64,000 nt of DNA, taken from assembly GCA_025024175.1 (NCBI GenBank), contig QCXZ01000086.1, positions 13,234,245 to 13,298,244 of the forward strand, written 5' to 3'. The stretch comes from Rhyzopertha dominica (lineage: Eukaryota; Arthropoda; Insecta; Coleoptera; Bostrichidae). Position 1 is the stretch's first letter; each line of letters starts with the position of its first letter. The notes beneath the pieces are model-generated. The model worked only from the letters and a program-made list of their open reading frames with translations, had not been told where the DNA came from and did not search any database. This document shows, one piece after another, positions 12,144 to 21,547 of this stretch. A program made the translations under genes and the position numbers.

Positions 12144-12145
12144 TA
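12144..12145. repeat. TA target duplication of the Tigger element
   Basis: TA directly precedes the CAGTCGAACTTC terminus. The matching TA expected on the other side is missing, together with CAG of the terminal repeat (a 5-bp loss at 14,342/14,343). Confidence 0.7.
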
Positions 12146-14342
12146 CAGTCGAACTTCTATAACTCGAACCTTGACCCGCCTATAAAAAAAGTTCGAGTTA
12201 TAGAGAATTCGAGTTACGGAAAAAATATATGTAACATGTACATATCTACTTCTGTATGTAAATTAAGAGCTTTATTCATACATATTTACATTAGTTTTTG
12301 AAAAATAATTGGTTATGACAGTCTGTCGTTTTTCTTTGCACCTGGTTTCGAAAAATGCTTCAATGTTATTCAGACTTCCATAAAGTTCATCAGGAGTGTC
12401 GTCCTCTGTGCGAAGGAAATTTCGCAAGGTCTCAATAGCAGCAGAAACTTGCCGAATGGGTGGTTTTTCTATTTGACCATGAGCGCTTTCTTCGTCTTCA
12501 TCGCTGCTTTCAATAGTCTCATTTTCTGATGGATTAACATATTTTTCCAAAATAAGTTCATCCGTAGGGAAGTATGATGTTATAATGTCACTGTCAACTC
12601 GAACAAAGTCATCAAAAGTTGGGACGTCTTCTGTAACATTATTTAACTGCAACCATTTCTCATATTGGTCTTCGAGCCCTGTGGTATCATAGTCTCTCCT
12701 GTTTCGAGCACTGACTTCATTTTCTCGAATGGTGACCAGGGGAATGTCATCTTCTTCTTCCCAAAGAGAATGTTGGCCAAATCCAGCTTTCTTGAAGCAA
12801 TTGGAAATTGTTTCTGGTTTGACATCAATCTCCCAAGCTTTTGTTATCTGCTCAACGCAATCTAGTAAAGTTAATTTTGGGTGTGTTTGATGTTCTTCTA
12901 TCTGATTGATTGTTTTAGACAAAATTCTACGCCGATAATTGCATTTAATATTTTCTATTACGCCTTGATCCAGCGGTTGTAATTTTGATGTCATGTTTGG
13001 GGGAAAGAATTTAAGTTCGATTGATTTCAGTTTACTGCCCACACCAGGGGGATGTGCAGGACAGTTGTCAATTAACATTAAAACTTTTCTTCCTGAAGCT
13101 GTAAACATTTTATCCAACGTAATAAGCCAATTTTCAAAAATTATTGAAGTCATCCATGCTTTAGAATTGGACAGGTACTGAACAGGTAGCCATTTAATTC
13201 CACGAAAGCAACGCGGTTTCTCACTTTTACCTATTAATACAATTTTCAGCTTTTCCGAACCATCCATGTTTGCGGCGAATAAACAAGTTACCCTTTCCTT
13301 ACTGTGTTTTCCCCCATGGCATTTCTCTTTCTTAAACGTCAATGTTTTGTCAGGAAGGCACCGGAAAAATAGACCAGTTTCATCAGCGTTAAATACATTG
13401 TGTTTTTTCATATTTTTCTAGTAGCTTTGGCAAAACGTTGATTTTCCAATCATTACAATCCTCTTCATTCACGTCCGCACTCTCTCCACATGCTTTCTTC
13501 TGACAAATGCCATATCTAAATTTGCAAAAGAAACAAACGTACTTTACATCTTTGTTTATTAAAGGATCGTTTAGTGTTCTTACCTTCGTTTCCACTTATC
13601 AAGCCACCCAGTGCTAGCTTTGAAGTTGTTTTCACCCAGGACCGTTGCAAATTCAGTTGCCTTTTGTTTTATAATTCTACCAGATACTGGAAGGTTTTGT
13701 GCTCTGGCCGTTCTAAACCACTCAATAATAGAGCTGTCCACATTTTCATAGATTGGTTTTTTTAGACGTTTACTGCTCATACATTCCCTCGATTCCGTTG
13801 CTTGAATAATCGTCCGTTTGTTTTTCAAGATCGTAGATAACGTGTTCTGTGGAATTCCGTATTTTATAGCCACATCTTTCTTTTTCACACCACTTTCAAC
13901 TTCTTGAATAGCTTTGAATTTTTCACTGATTGGTAAAGTTTTTAGTACCCGCTTTGGAGGCATTCTAATCTAACGATTCTGACGCGTATTGAATCGAAGA
14001 AATGCTAAAGAAAGACTGAACCGAATGAAACGGAGCATACCTCCACTACAACCCCCTCCCGCCCGCCCGCAAAAGCACAGCGAGAGCAAGCTTTATAAAA
14101 GGGTTGCAACTTGCATTTCTCGGCATTTCGCAACTTTTGCGCACGCATCTTATCGACTTAGAGAGACACAACGCAGTTAATGCCAACAATAGCATTCGAG
14201 ATAGAGGGAACTTCGAGTTACAGAAGTTCGAGTAAGGGAAACAAATTGATATAGGATTAGGTCTTTGAAAGGCTAGTGACACAAAATTTTGTTCGACTTA
14301 CAGAAATTTCGAGTTATAGAAGTTCGAGTTAGAGAAGTTCGA
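12146..14342 (-). mobile_element. Tigger/pogo DNA transposon nested in the Ty3 element
   Basis: The element is 2,197 bp with inverted termini: CAGTCGAACTTCTATAACTC at the left, and at the right GTTCGAGTTAGAGAAGTTCGA. The GTTCGAGTTA-type motif recurs several times near both ends. It encodes one transposase with an intron. Rejoining the flanks through a single TA gives an uninterrupted Ty3 frame (glycine-isoleucine-glycine-serine across the site), which fixes the insertion point. The right end lacks the terminal TACAG. Confidence 0.9.
12272..13963 (-). pseudogene. Tigger/pogo transposase with one intron and one frameshift
   Basis: Exon 1 (13,963-13,584) encodes an N-terminal CENP-B/psq-type helix-turn-helix (LPISEKFKAIQEVESGVKKK, then VAIKYGIPQNTLSTIL) and the second DNA-binding helix region (GWLDKWKRR). 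A 68-bp intron (13,583-13,516) has GTAAGA and TTTAG ends and joins to exon 2 (13,515-12,272). The DDE domain shows NADETG (first aspartate), LMLIDNCPAHP (second) and PLDQGVIENIK (third), followed by an acidic tail. In exon 2 the frame breaks at an A-run near 13,405 (GAAAAAAC), a one-base slip just before NADETG. All catalytic residues remain. Confidence 0.85.
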
Positions 14343-15622
14343 CCAATTCCTGAGAATAAATGCTCATTATTTTGCATAATTTGGTCAAATGATGTGTGTA
14401 TTTGAAATACATTACTGTTTTTACTTATAAGATTTAAACGTTCACAGTCTGCAAGACCTATAATTGGAGCAGCATTATATTCTGTTCTGATAAGGACAAA
14501 CTTTAAGTTATAAAGTAGTTCATTGACAACAACTGTCAGATTACAGCAACCTAGTACTTTAAGTTGACTACCTCCATAACTACTTACAGTACCTATATAA
14601 GGTTTAATCTGAACTTTACAATTTATTTTTTTGTAGACATGTTCAGGTAGTACATTTATCTGTGCTCCTGTGTCTATTTTAAATTTTACACGACATTTGC
14701 AATCAACGATATATATTACAGTGAACCAATCCTCATATAAAGCGTTTACATTACTGTCAACAGTTAGTACAAATTGCTCATGTTCATTTAAAGCAGGTTC
14801 CGCATTTACATCATGTATTTCTTGTACCGATCGACACAAATTAGCATAGTGATTGCGTTTTTTACATTTATTGCAAACGACACCGAATGCAGGACACTGT
14901 GCGTAACCGTGTTTATAACCACATTTACCACATAGAGAACCTTTTGTTTTCTTTACATTCTTACTCACCGCCTTGTAAGTATTACTGTTACGCTGTGATG
15001 TGCCTGGATGTACTGCCTGTTGTGGTGCTTTATTCTTCTGCACGATGTTCTTTTGTCTTCTGACATCATGCACCTCGACGTTGGGCTGCAATGATGATAT
15101 GTGGCGTAGCGTCTCCTCTGCTGCTCTGCAGATCTTGATTGTTTTTGCCAAGTCGAGTTCCTCTTCTCTCAGGAGTCTATTTTTTACAGTACTGTCGTGG
15201 ATTCCACACAGGATCCTGTCTTTCACAAGGTCTTCTTTTAGGTCGCCAAAATTACAAGTTGAGGCTAGTTTCATCAGGTCCGCCTGGAATGCTTCGAAAC
15301 TTTCCCCTGGAGCTTGTATTCTGCTGTAGAATTTGTGCCTTTCTATACTAACGTTTGTTTTGGGAAGGAAATACTCATCGAATTTTTTTCTTATCTTCTC
15401 TGGATTTGCCCTCTCTGCTTCTGATAACTGAAAACTCTCAAATATGTCAACCGCTTCCTGCCCCATTACATGTAGAAGTAGAGCGGCCCTTCTCTCAGCT
15501 GGTAAACTGTTGCCATTGCACGCCAACATATATATATCCAACTGTTGTTTGAATTTCTTCCAATTACTGGCCAAGTCTCCACTGTGACACATTTGATTAG
15601 GCTGTTTTAGCATGGAATCCAT
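14343..15622 (-). CDS. gag-pro: Gag-protease portion of the nested Ty3 element
   Basis: The frame starts at ATG 15,622, 149 bp inside the 5' LTR, and runs on the minus strand to the Tigger junction at 14,342; the last dozen or so codons of the open frame beyond that belong to the transposon. The N-terminal ~220 residues are a capsid-like Gag domain. Zinc-knuckle motifs follow (CGKCGYKHGYAQC and CNKCKKRNHYANLC). A retroviral-type aspartic protease with active-site FKIDTGAQINVLP lies at about residue 315. No break is visible before the insertion. The product would assemble RNA particles and mature them. Confidence 0.85.
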
Positions 15623-15759
15623 TTTCTGATGGAATTACTGTTAGGTATATGTTGTGGTGCACGTGCTTGGGTTTTTACGTAACCTCAATATTAGTTTTAT
15701 CCACAAATATATCCAAATATACCGGGGTTCTACCAGCAACTTGTATATTTAAGTGAACA

Positions 15760-15770
15760 AGACTGCGCCA
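15760..15770 (-). other. Primer binding site of the nested Ty3 element
   Basis: On the minus strand TGGCGCAGTCT directly follows the 5' LTR. The TGG start next to the LTR is the standard tRNA-primer position. Confidence 0.6.
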
Positions 15771-15960
15771 TGTTGTGTATTTATTAATTATTAAATAAAA
15801 CACACTAAAATGTAGTTTAACAAGGTTGGTGTGGGACTTACATTTAACGTGCTGTACGAAATCTGTATGTGTGCGTTACCGACTGACTATGACAGACGCG
15901 ACAAGTGCATATTATGGACAGTGTTGCCATATTGCTATTTATTACAGAGTTCCCACAACA
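15771..15960 (-). repeat. Ty3 5' LTR
   Basis: A 190-bp terminal repeat that appears identical to 9,168-9,357. The GAAAG duplication follows at 15,961-15,965. Confidence 0.93.
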
Positions 15961-15965
15961 GAAAG

Positions 15966-16106
15966 CATGAAATCTGTAAACTGATAGTGCTACGTGATTG
16001 CGTGACATTTATATAATCCAAGCGGTATCTAGTATGCTATTAAATAGTATAACTATTTGTGTGTTTTAAGTTATTCCGTATTCTGGAACAAATACACTAG
16101 CATTAC
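15966..16106. repeat. Polinton left terminal inverted repeat, inner part
   Basis: This segment continues the inverted match to the right terminal repeat (30,011-30,150 reversed) after the Ty3 insertion. Similarity fades at about 16,106, which marks the inner edge of the repeat. A few small indels separate the two arms. Confidence 0.85.
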
Positions 16107-16264
16107 AATACTCGGTGGTTTTGACATACCTTCAAAGTGATGTATGATTTGTAATAAAGTTTTTCCGCTATTTTATATTATATAGAATTTAATACTAAAG
16201 TTGTGATTTAATGGGTACAAATTTAGGTGCTGTTAACAGAATGAGACCAAGCATTACGTTTTGT

Positions 16265-16873
16265 TTAATATTTATTGCACATTTCTAGATCATACACAAT
16301 TTTATTCTTATTCCATAATATCATTTCTAACAAACATATTTTGTTAGCGTTCAAAGGAGATAAATTAAGATACAACTCTATTTCTTTTTCAATTTTCTGG
16401 CTCCTTAATTTTTTTACTTTGTTTAGTACTGAAGTATAAAAGCTCTGAAAATCTTGACGCATCAGATACTCTAGTTTACAATCTATAATATGTGTTATTT
16501 GAAATAAGTTTTTTGTTGTTTCATACCCCAAGAATATCTCGCTGTAAGGTCCGATTATTCTGAGCACCTTCAGTTTTTTATACTCCTCTAACTGAATGTT
16601 GTAGTTATCGAACTTATACACAGTGTCAGCGGCAGTTTGATTTTCGAAGTAGTCCATGATGGGATTCCTATGCTGTATAAAATCATTCCACTGGACCAAT
16701 CCAAACGCAACTGCATTGCGTGCTGATACTATCCGAACGGATGGAAGAAGATCTACTGGTGAAATTCCCACTTCCAAAGTTTTGGTGTTGCTTCTGTTCA
16801 GCCCATAATGTGTAGAGCCAACGAATGGTCCATCTTGGTTAGCACCTTCTGTTTCCATGGCTCGTTGCATCAT
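16265..16873 (-). CDS. Polinton ORF of unknown function (202 aa)
   Basis: A 202-residue frame on the minus strand starting with ATG pairs near 16,873 and 16,858. I do not recognise the family. The first part contains RNAVAFGLVQWNDFIQHRNP; the C-terminal half is rich in lysine, leucine and isoleucine and probably helical. Just upstream another frame starts at ATG 16,943 (MSYIVVWALQEFNS) and runs into the beginning of this one, so a frameshift near 16,870 may have split a slightly longer protein of about 225 residues. It is the outermost gene at the left end, divergent from the RING gene, a position where Polintons often carry accessory genes. Confidence 0.5.
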   Translation of the reverse strand: MMQRAMETEGANQDGPFVGSTHYGLNRSNTKTLEVGISPVDLLPSVRIVSARNAVAFGLVQWNDFIQHRNPIMDYFENQTAADTVYKFDNYNIQLEEYKKLKVLRIIGPYSEIFLGYETTKNLFQITHIIDCKLEYLMRQDFQSFYTSVLNKVKKLRSQKIEKEIELYLNLSPLNANKICLLEMILWNKNKIVYDLEMCNKY

Positions 16874-17409
16874 CAGCTTCGTCTATTTGTTGTAACATAA
16901 GACTGTTAAATTCTTGAAGCGCCCATACAACTATGTAAGACATTATTCTTAAAATCTAGAATACATACCGCTAAAGGACAAGAAATAGTATTATGCTGCT
17001 ATCACTTGAAATTACGTCTCACTACTAAAACACTGAACAGTGAACTGAAGCACAGAAGACTGTTGATACTGTAACTGGCAGAACTTCCTTGGCCACTTGA
17101 ATATATACTACAGAAACATGTTCTAGAACGTTCCCGAAATGCTGACAGCAGAAATATCGAACAATTATGGGTTTATATTTCGCTGACTACACTCCTTTAC
17201 ACATTTATAGTGGAATATGACAAGTTCTAACAAGTCGATTCCGAGAATATGTTACTCCTTTTATAAGAATTTTAGTTGTCTAGAAAATTATACCTGTTCT
17301 TACTTGCAACATACCAGATAACTAGAAAAAGTTGGGAGGGGGGGGATTAATGAGGAATAGTGTTCTGTTGCCGTTGAAGTCTGCAATATTCTAACAAACG
17401 TGTAACAGA

Positions 17410-17821
17410 ATGGAACACGATATCATTTGTAGTATATGTCTAGACATATTTATTTTACCAGTGGTTTTAAATTGTTCTCATGTTTTTTGCAATTACTGCG
17501 TTTGTAAATGGAGAAAAAGTTCATATACTTGTCCATTATGTCGCCAAATTATACAGGAAATTTTACCTTCCGCGCCAACGGCAGAAGCAGTTTTGATGGT
17601 AAATAATGTAATCCTTTTAGTAATATTATTACTAATGTTCTATTCAGTTTCTAGATTCCAAGAGTGAATATGAACTAGAAGATAGAAGAAAAACGGAAAC
17701 TGAGCGCATGGGGAGCAAGTCCAGAGGTGAAGATGAACAATGGGCAGATATGCTTTCAGACTTCGAACTCGATGCAATTGATATTTTTATTATACATATT
17801 GTTTTAGGTAACGTAGATTGA
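17410..17821 (+). CDS. RING-finger protein with a 49-nt intron
   Basis: Exon 1 (17,410-17,598) encodes a C3HC4 RING finger close to the N-terminus (CSICLDIF ... CSHVFCNYC ... CPLCRQ), a fold used by E3 ubiquitin ligases. A 49-nt intron (17,599-17,647) has a GTAAAT donor, a TACTAAT branch-like motif and a TTCAG acceptor; splicing joins a second exon (17,648-17,821), rich in charged residues, giving 120 residues. Unspliced, the frame reads on through a hydrophobic stretch (VILLVILLLMFYS, a possible membrane anchor) and stops at 17,667, giving 85 residues. Both products are possible. RING proteins occur as accessory genes in large DNA viruses; a role in host interaction is inference. Confidence 0.7.
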
Positions 17822-17833
17822 AATAAAAGATAT

Positions 17834-18301
17834 TTAAATTAGTACTTGTTTATTATACAAATATTTCTGCATTACATTTATAGTGGTAATTGCACAAAAG
17901 CATGTACTTAAATCATGGGCAAAACAAGGAGGTTCTACAATATAATGTTTGAGTGAAAATTGAACATCATTTTCTATATTATACACTTTTATCCTATCTG
18001 GTAAATACTTTTTAAGAAAATTAACTTTTAGTAGTCCTTTGCAATAAATTATAGATTCTCCAAATGTAACGCGTTGGAGTATGCGGGGTAGTTCCTTTAA
18101 ACTTGTAAAACCAGTATTCCAACGGATGCCATGGTGAAATTTTTCCACCCAACGCACCTGTCTCTTTTCCTTTTCACCCAATTGTGTGTACGGATGCGGA
18201 GCTCGGAAAACGTAATGTGCCGTTCTTCTACCGTTTGTTACAGCAAGTTCTTTTAACACAAAGCCAGGAACTGTGAATCCTTGTATGTCTACTAACAGCA
18301 T
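17834..18301 (-). CDS. Conserved Polinton ORF, possible RNase H-fold nuclease (155 aa)
   Basis: The frame starts at ATG 18,301, two bases after the stop of the last capsid fragment at 18,303, and is open for 155 residues. It begins MLLVDIQGFTVPGFVLKELA; an aspartate in a hydrophobic strand at the very N-terminus is reminiscent of DEDD/RNase H-fold exonucleases, but I cannot trace the remaining catalytic acids with certainty. A short cysteine-rich stretch (PPCFAHDLSTCFC) lies near the C-terminus. Tight packing behind the capsid gene suggests it belongs to the late block. The function is not established. Confidence 0.55.
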   Translation of the reverse strand: MLLVDIQGFTVPGFVLKELAVTNGRRTAHYVFRAPHPYTQLGEKEKRQVRWVEKFHHGIRWNTGFTSLKELPRILQRVTFGESIIYCKGLLKVNFLKKYLPDRIKVYNIENDVQFSLKHYIVEPPCFAHDLSTCFCAITTINVMQKYLYNKQVLI

Positions 18302-18302
18302 C

Positions 18303-19624
18303 TTAAAGTTTTCTGACTTCCCCGCCTAGCGGCCTATATTCGACGATAGTATCGTGAATAATAAGAGCATACACAACGGCATCTTGGGGAAAATTGCGCA
18401 TCCCCTCCATTTCAATTTTGACATCAACTACACTTGTTTTAATAGCTTCGTTTTGTTTTGAACAGTCCAAAATAAAGAGTGGATTATTTTTAAATTCATC
18501 ATAACTCATTAGTGGTTCAGGGGAACGACCTAAATAACTGTTCTGGAAGTTAATGTAATTGATGTATGCAGTAGCATACTTATTTTTATCAAAATCCATA
18601 TTCCATTACTGATATGGATGTGATTCGGAATTCAGATATAACTTTATATTGGTAATACTGAGGTGGTCAAAGTTACTAGCTATTTGTAATTTATTATTTT
18701 TCCTGTTCCTCTGAAATCCTAGTACTATATATCTAGGTTTCTCCAAGTTAGAAGAGGATCGGACTTGCCATACATCTAATTTTGTAGGTTTCAAGGCAGG
18801 TAATTCATAAATTTCCCAACGCCGAAAGGCCATTGTTATAAGAGCATCCTGATTAACTTGCTTTAACAATTCAAGCCTTATAACGTCATTTACTGTTACG
18901 TGCGGAACCGGTCCATTCAATCCTTGAGATATCGATAGACGCTTCGGTATCTACACTAACATAGCAGTTCTCATCTCTTTCACTACGTATTAGAATTAAT
19001 TCCTGTCTTACGTTCATTAACACCTTCTTATAATCGCGAGCAAAACCAACTAAAAATTCAAGTGGAATTAGTACACAAAAAGTACCATCATCATTAATTT
19101 CATTATATACACCAATTCCAGACCACCCTGCCACACTGAGAGCCCTGCACTCTGCAGAATTATACAATAATAATCCCAAGATACTTGATGTTATGCCTGG
19201 TTCTTTACAAAAATCTACGACAATACCGTTAATCTCGAACCTAATTTATTTAAATAAGAATGCGAATGCATTGTTGGTAATATGCGCTCCTTTACTAACG
19301 TCTTCCTTTGATAGTTTACCTTCTATGTAGATATGGCTAGCGTATGTTGCCGTAATTAGATCCTGGCATTGTATAGCTATCCGTATTTCATCTGGTTTCT
19401 GGTACTGGCTTGATCCGTAAGGAAGGTAGGTGTGGAGTTCTTCTCGAATTATGGATTCGTCGAATCCTATTCCTCGGAAAACTTCTAGATTGCTCATTAC
19501 GAACTTTGAGACCGATAGATAACAGAAACTTTTTATCCTCAGGTGTTAACTCACCAACATCTGAATTGTAAATGGTGGTATTTGATCGATTATTACAGCT
19601 TATATTATTGTAATCAATTCCCAT
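18303..19624 (-). pseudogene. Polinton major capsid protein (double jelly-roll), fragmented
   Basis: On the minus strand at least five overlapping or abutting frames (19,624-19,388; 19,497-19,246; 19,179-18,886; 18,920-18,606; 18,599-18,303) read as successive parts of one protein. Only the later part is readily recognisable: FRRWEIYELPALKPTKLDVW, then FDHLSITNIKLYLNSE and FILDCSKQNEA, ending VEYRPLGGEVRKL. This pattern belongs to the hexon-like major capsid proteins of insect Polinton/adintovirus elements, which form the icosahedral shell. Frames change near 19,450, 19,200 and 18,900, and a stop lies at about 18,603. At least four lesions make this the most decayed gene of the element. Confidence 0.7.
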
Positions 19625-20285
19625 ATTTTTTTAATTCTAGTCTTATCCTAACTAATTCTTGACCGAAATCAATAAATTCACCGTCTTGATTGGTAAGTTT
19701 CAATGCAATATTGTCTATGCAGCGTGTAGTGATTGGTAAATAAAGGATATTTTCTGGTTCCTTTATTATTCTGTCTCCCGGTTCCACATCTAAGGCGAAT
19801 TCAAATAATGTGTGAACGGCTGCACTGTTGCAATATGCTCCAGAAGTAATATTGCAGTCTACTCGAATGCTAGTGGTTGGCGAGATACGTACATCCAAGT
19901 CGGACTCGTGATTTACATTAGCATTAAGTATCCTTGGAGAGTAACCTAGCATACGGCCTATAGAATCCGAAGGCCGAAAATCTATCGCATAAGTGCTATA
20001 AAGCAAACACTTCAGTGTATTAATATTAGGAGTCAGTAAAAATGAATTGCTTCCTAGAGACAACTGTTTATTTATATATTCGTCAAGTGCAGTTATTTCA
20101 TAGGCGCCGTCAGGTATTGTTAGTACTTTTTCCGATCCGTAATATATTTTATTGTTACCCTCACATATATTACGTAATGCATTGCAACTATAAAATGCAA
20201 CTAGTCCAATACTATATTGACACGTTGGAAAGTATGAAGCACTAAGACAGTTTCCAGCACCTGTAAGCGTAAACGTAAAGGACAT
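19614..20285 (-). CDS. Minor capsid / penton-like protein (223 aa)
   Basis: An intact 223-residue frame from ATG 20,285. The C-terminal half (SIGRMLGYSPRI; IRVDCNITSGAYCNSAAVHT; ENILYLPITTRCIDNIALKL) has the strand-rich look of the single jelly-roll penton proteins of Polintons, which occupy the five-fold vertices. A minus-strand TATAAATA (20,321-20,314) sits 29 nt upstream of the start, overlapping the last codon of the protease gene, so this gene could have its own promoter. Its end overlaps the first codons of the capsid frame downstream by about 11 bp. Intact length contrasts with the shattered capsid gene next door. Confidence 0.7.
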   Translation of the reverse strand: MSFTFTLTGAGNCLSASYFPTCQYSIGLVAFYSCNALRNICEGNNKIYYGSEKVLTIPDGAYEITALDEYINKQLSLGSNSFLLTPNINTLKCLLYSTYAIDFRPSDSIGRMLGYSPRILNANVNHESDLDVRISPTTSIRVDCNITSGAYCNSAAVHTLFEFALDVEPGDRIIKEPENILYLPITTRCIDNIALKLTNQDGEFIDFGQELVRIRLELKKYGN

Positions 20286-20312
20286 GACTGATACATTTGC
20301 ACGCTTACGAAG

Positions 20313-20666
20313 CTATTTATACAAAAACTTTAAACACAAATGCCCACAGTTGTAAGTGCAATAATTTTGGTATCTGTCGTAGTTGTAAGAGATTTTGCTG
20401 TTATGTCCGAAATATTCTTGAAGTTCTAACGGTGGTCGCAGATCACCAAAGCTATCAAAATATTCAACTTGATTATCTTTCTTCCTGTATGCCACCCAGT
20501 GGGTACCTGGACCATTGCAGTCATCTAAATTGACTATGCCGCTTTCCCATTTATGCGGAGCTGTGGGCAACTGATTCCGCATAAATACACCTCTGAAATT
20601 GGATATTCCTTTTGAAAAGTTGATGATATCAATTTCTGTTAGAGGGCGCTCTGGTAACAGCTTCAT
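20313..20666 (-). CDS. Adenain-like cysteine protease (117 aa)
   Basis: The frame starts at ATG 20,666, only 2 nt after the stop of the phospholipase gene's tail. It shows the order of catalytic groups expected for the adenovirus-type maturation protease: histidine in PGTHWVAY (about residue 57), acid in VEYFDSFGD (about 75) and cysteine in YNCGHLCLKFL near the C-terminus. At 117 residues it is shorter than adenovirus proteases (about 200) but within what Polinton copies show. It would cleave capsid precursors during maturation. No break is visible. Confidence 0.85.
   Translation of the reverse strand: MKLLPERPLTEIDIINFSKGISNFRGVFMRNQLPTAPHKWESGIVNLDDCNGPGTHWVAYRKKDNQVEYFDSFGDLRPPLELQEYFGHNSKISYNYDRYQNYCTYNCGHLCLKFLYK
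20314..20321 (-). promoter_or_regulatory. TATA box of the minor capsid gene
   Basis: TATAAATA on the minus strand, 29 nt before ATG 20,285. It lies at the end of the protease coding sequence, leaving almost no untranslated leader. Confidence 0.45.
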
Positions 20667-20668
20667 AA

Positions 20669-21483
20669 TTAGTTTTTTGACGGCCGAATGTAAAGCCCTA
20701 AACCTGTTTTATGAGGTCCTAAGTACAATCCTTTTCCTTTTTGGCCTAATGCTATACATTCCATTGCTTTGTTGTGCCGTTTAGCTTCAACCATTTGCTC
20801 ATTTGCAGCTTTCGAGTCTTTCACTGCTTTTGCGATTTGGCTAGCCCCACTAGCTAGGCTCCAAGGGCTGTTAACCCTCCAAAGATAGCAGGAAGCAAGG
20901 GCAGGAAACCTCTAGATTTAGGGATTGGTATAACTCTAGGTGTTGATATGGTCTTCTTACCTCCAGCTGCTTTCACAATATCTCGGGCACAGGTCAGAGC
21001 TATTTTAGCTGAATCTTCTACTGACAATGGTCCCAGCTTCTTTAACTGCTTCGTAGTCTCTTTAACGATAGATCTGAATGTTTTTTTGCCAACCTTCTTC
21101 AGACCTCTCCCTATTTTAGCTTTTCTTGTTTTCTTTAGACCCATTCCCAATTTTCTCTTAACCTTCATGGCATTGGTGACAAGCCATGCGGCAGTTTTAT
21201 CACCCAAGCTGGAGTCATTAGCCTGTACTCTCCGCCAAGCTTCCTGTTCTAAGACAGCGTCTGCTTCGTGTCTCTTTGCTATGTCTTCGTGAATCGAGTA
21301 TGCTATATCGTGGGTCTTACAAGCTGCATCTAAAGGATTGATGCCTGAGTCACCACGTTTCAGCCGGTCGTGTAATTTGGTACCTGCACCACAATACTGA
21401 TAATAAGGCGTAATATGACACTCGAACGGTAATTTATTTATAATGCCGTTGAGAATGCCGCTTCCTCGACGGTTGGTACACAT
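20669..21483 (-). pseudogene. Phospholipase A2 / basic virion protein, frameshift near the C-terminus
   Basis: I take ATG 21,483 as start because a TATATATA element lies 27 nt upstream; an in-frame ATG at 21,549 would add 22 residues and overlap the ATPase start. A parvovirus-type phospholipase A2 domain opens the protein: calcium loop YCGAGT, then the His-Asp pair in CKTHDIAYS. A strongly basic lysine/arginine-rich region follows (KLGMGLKKTRKAKIGRG), then a glycine/alanine-rich segment. The frame stops at 20,854, but a shifted frame continues in register with coding character to TAA 20,669-20,671. In related viruses such domains breach the endosomal membrane during entry. The shift probably makes this copy defective at its tail. 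Confidence 0.75.
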
Positions 21484-21509
21484 TTGAGAAGTAAATCGCT
21501 TTTCCACTC

Positions 21510-21517
21510 TATATATA
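21510..21517. promoter_or_regulatory. Palindromic TATA element between divergent PLA2 and ATPase genes
   Basis: TATATATA reads the same on both strands and lies 31 nt from the ATPase start (21,548, plus) and 27 nt from the proposed PLA2 start (21,483, minus). One element could therefore set transcription in both directions. Confidence 0.5.
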
Positions 21518-21547
21518 GCCGCTAGACGAAAGAGAAGAGTCAAAAGC

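Larger units (their letters stand above)
9168..15960 (-). mobile_element. Ty3/Gypsy LTR retrotransposon nested in the Polinton repeat
   Basis: A complete minus-strand LTR element of 6,793 bp is bounded by two 190-bp LTRs (9,168-9,357 and 15,771-15,960) that look identical and have TGTTGTG...CACAACA ends. It duplicated 5 bp (GAAAG). Reading on the minus strand: LTR, primer site, gag-protease, RT, RNase H, integrase, polypurine tract, LTR. A Tigger transposon (12,146-14,342) interrupts it between protease and RT, and one small frameshift lies near 11,163 in RNase H. Identical LTRs imply a recent insertion, younger than the Polinton. No env gene is present. Confidence 0.95.

Noticed and set aside
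14273..14342. C-terminal residues of the open gag-protease frame
   Set aside because: These codons come from the inserted Tigger end, not from the retrotransposon protein.
15000..15351. Plus-strand open frames of about 70-110 aa
   Set aside because: They lie opposite the clear Gag coding sequence and show no motif.
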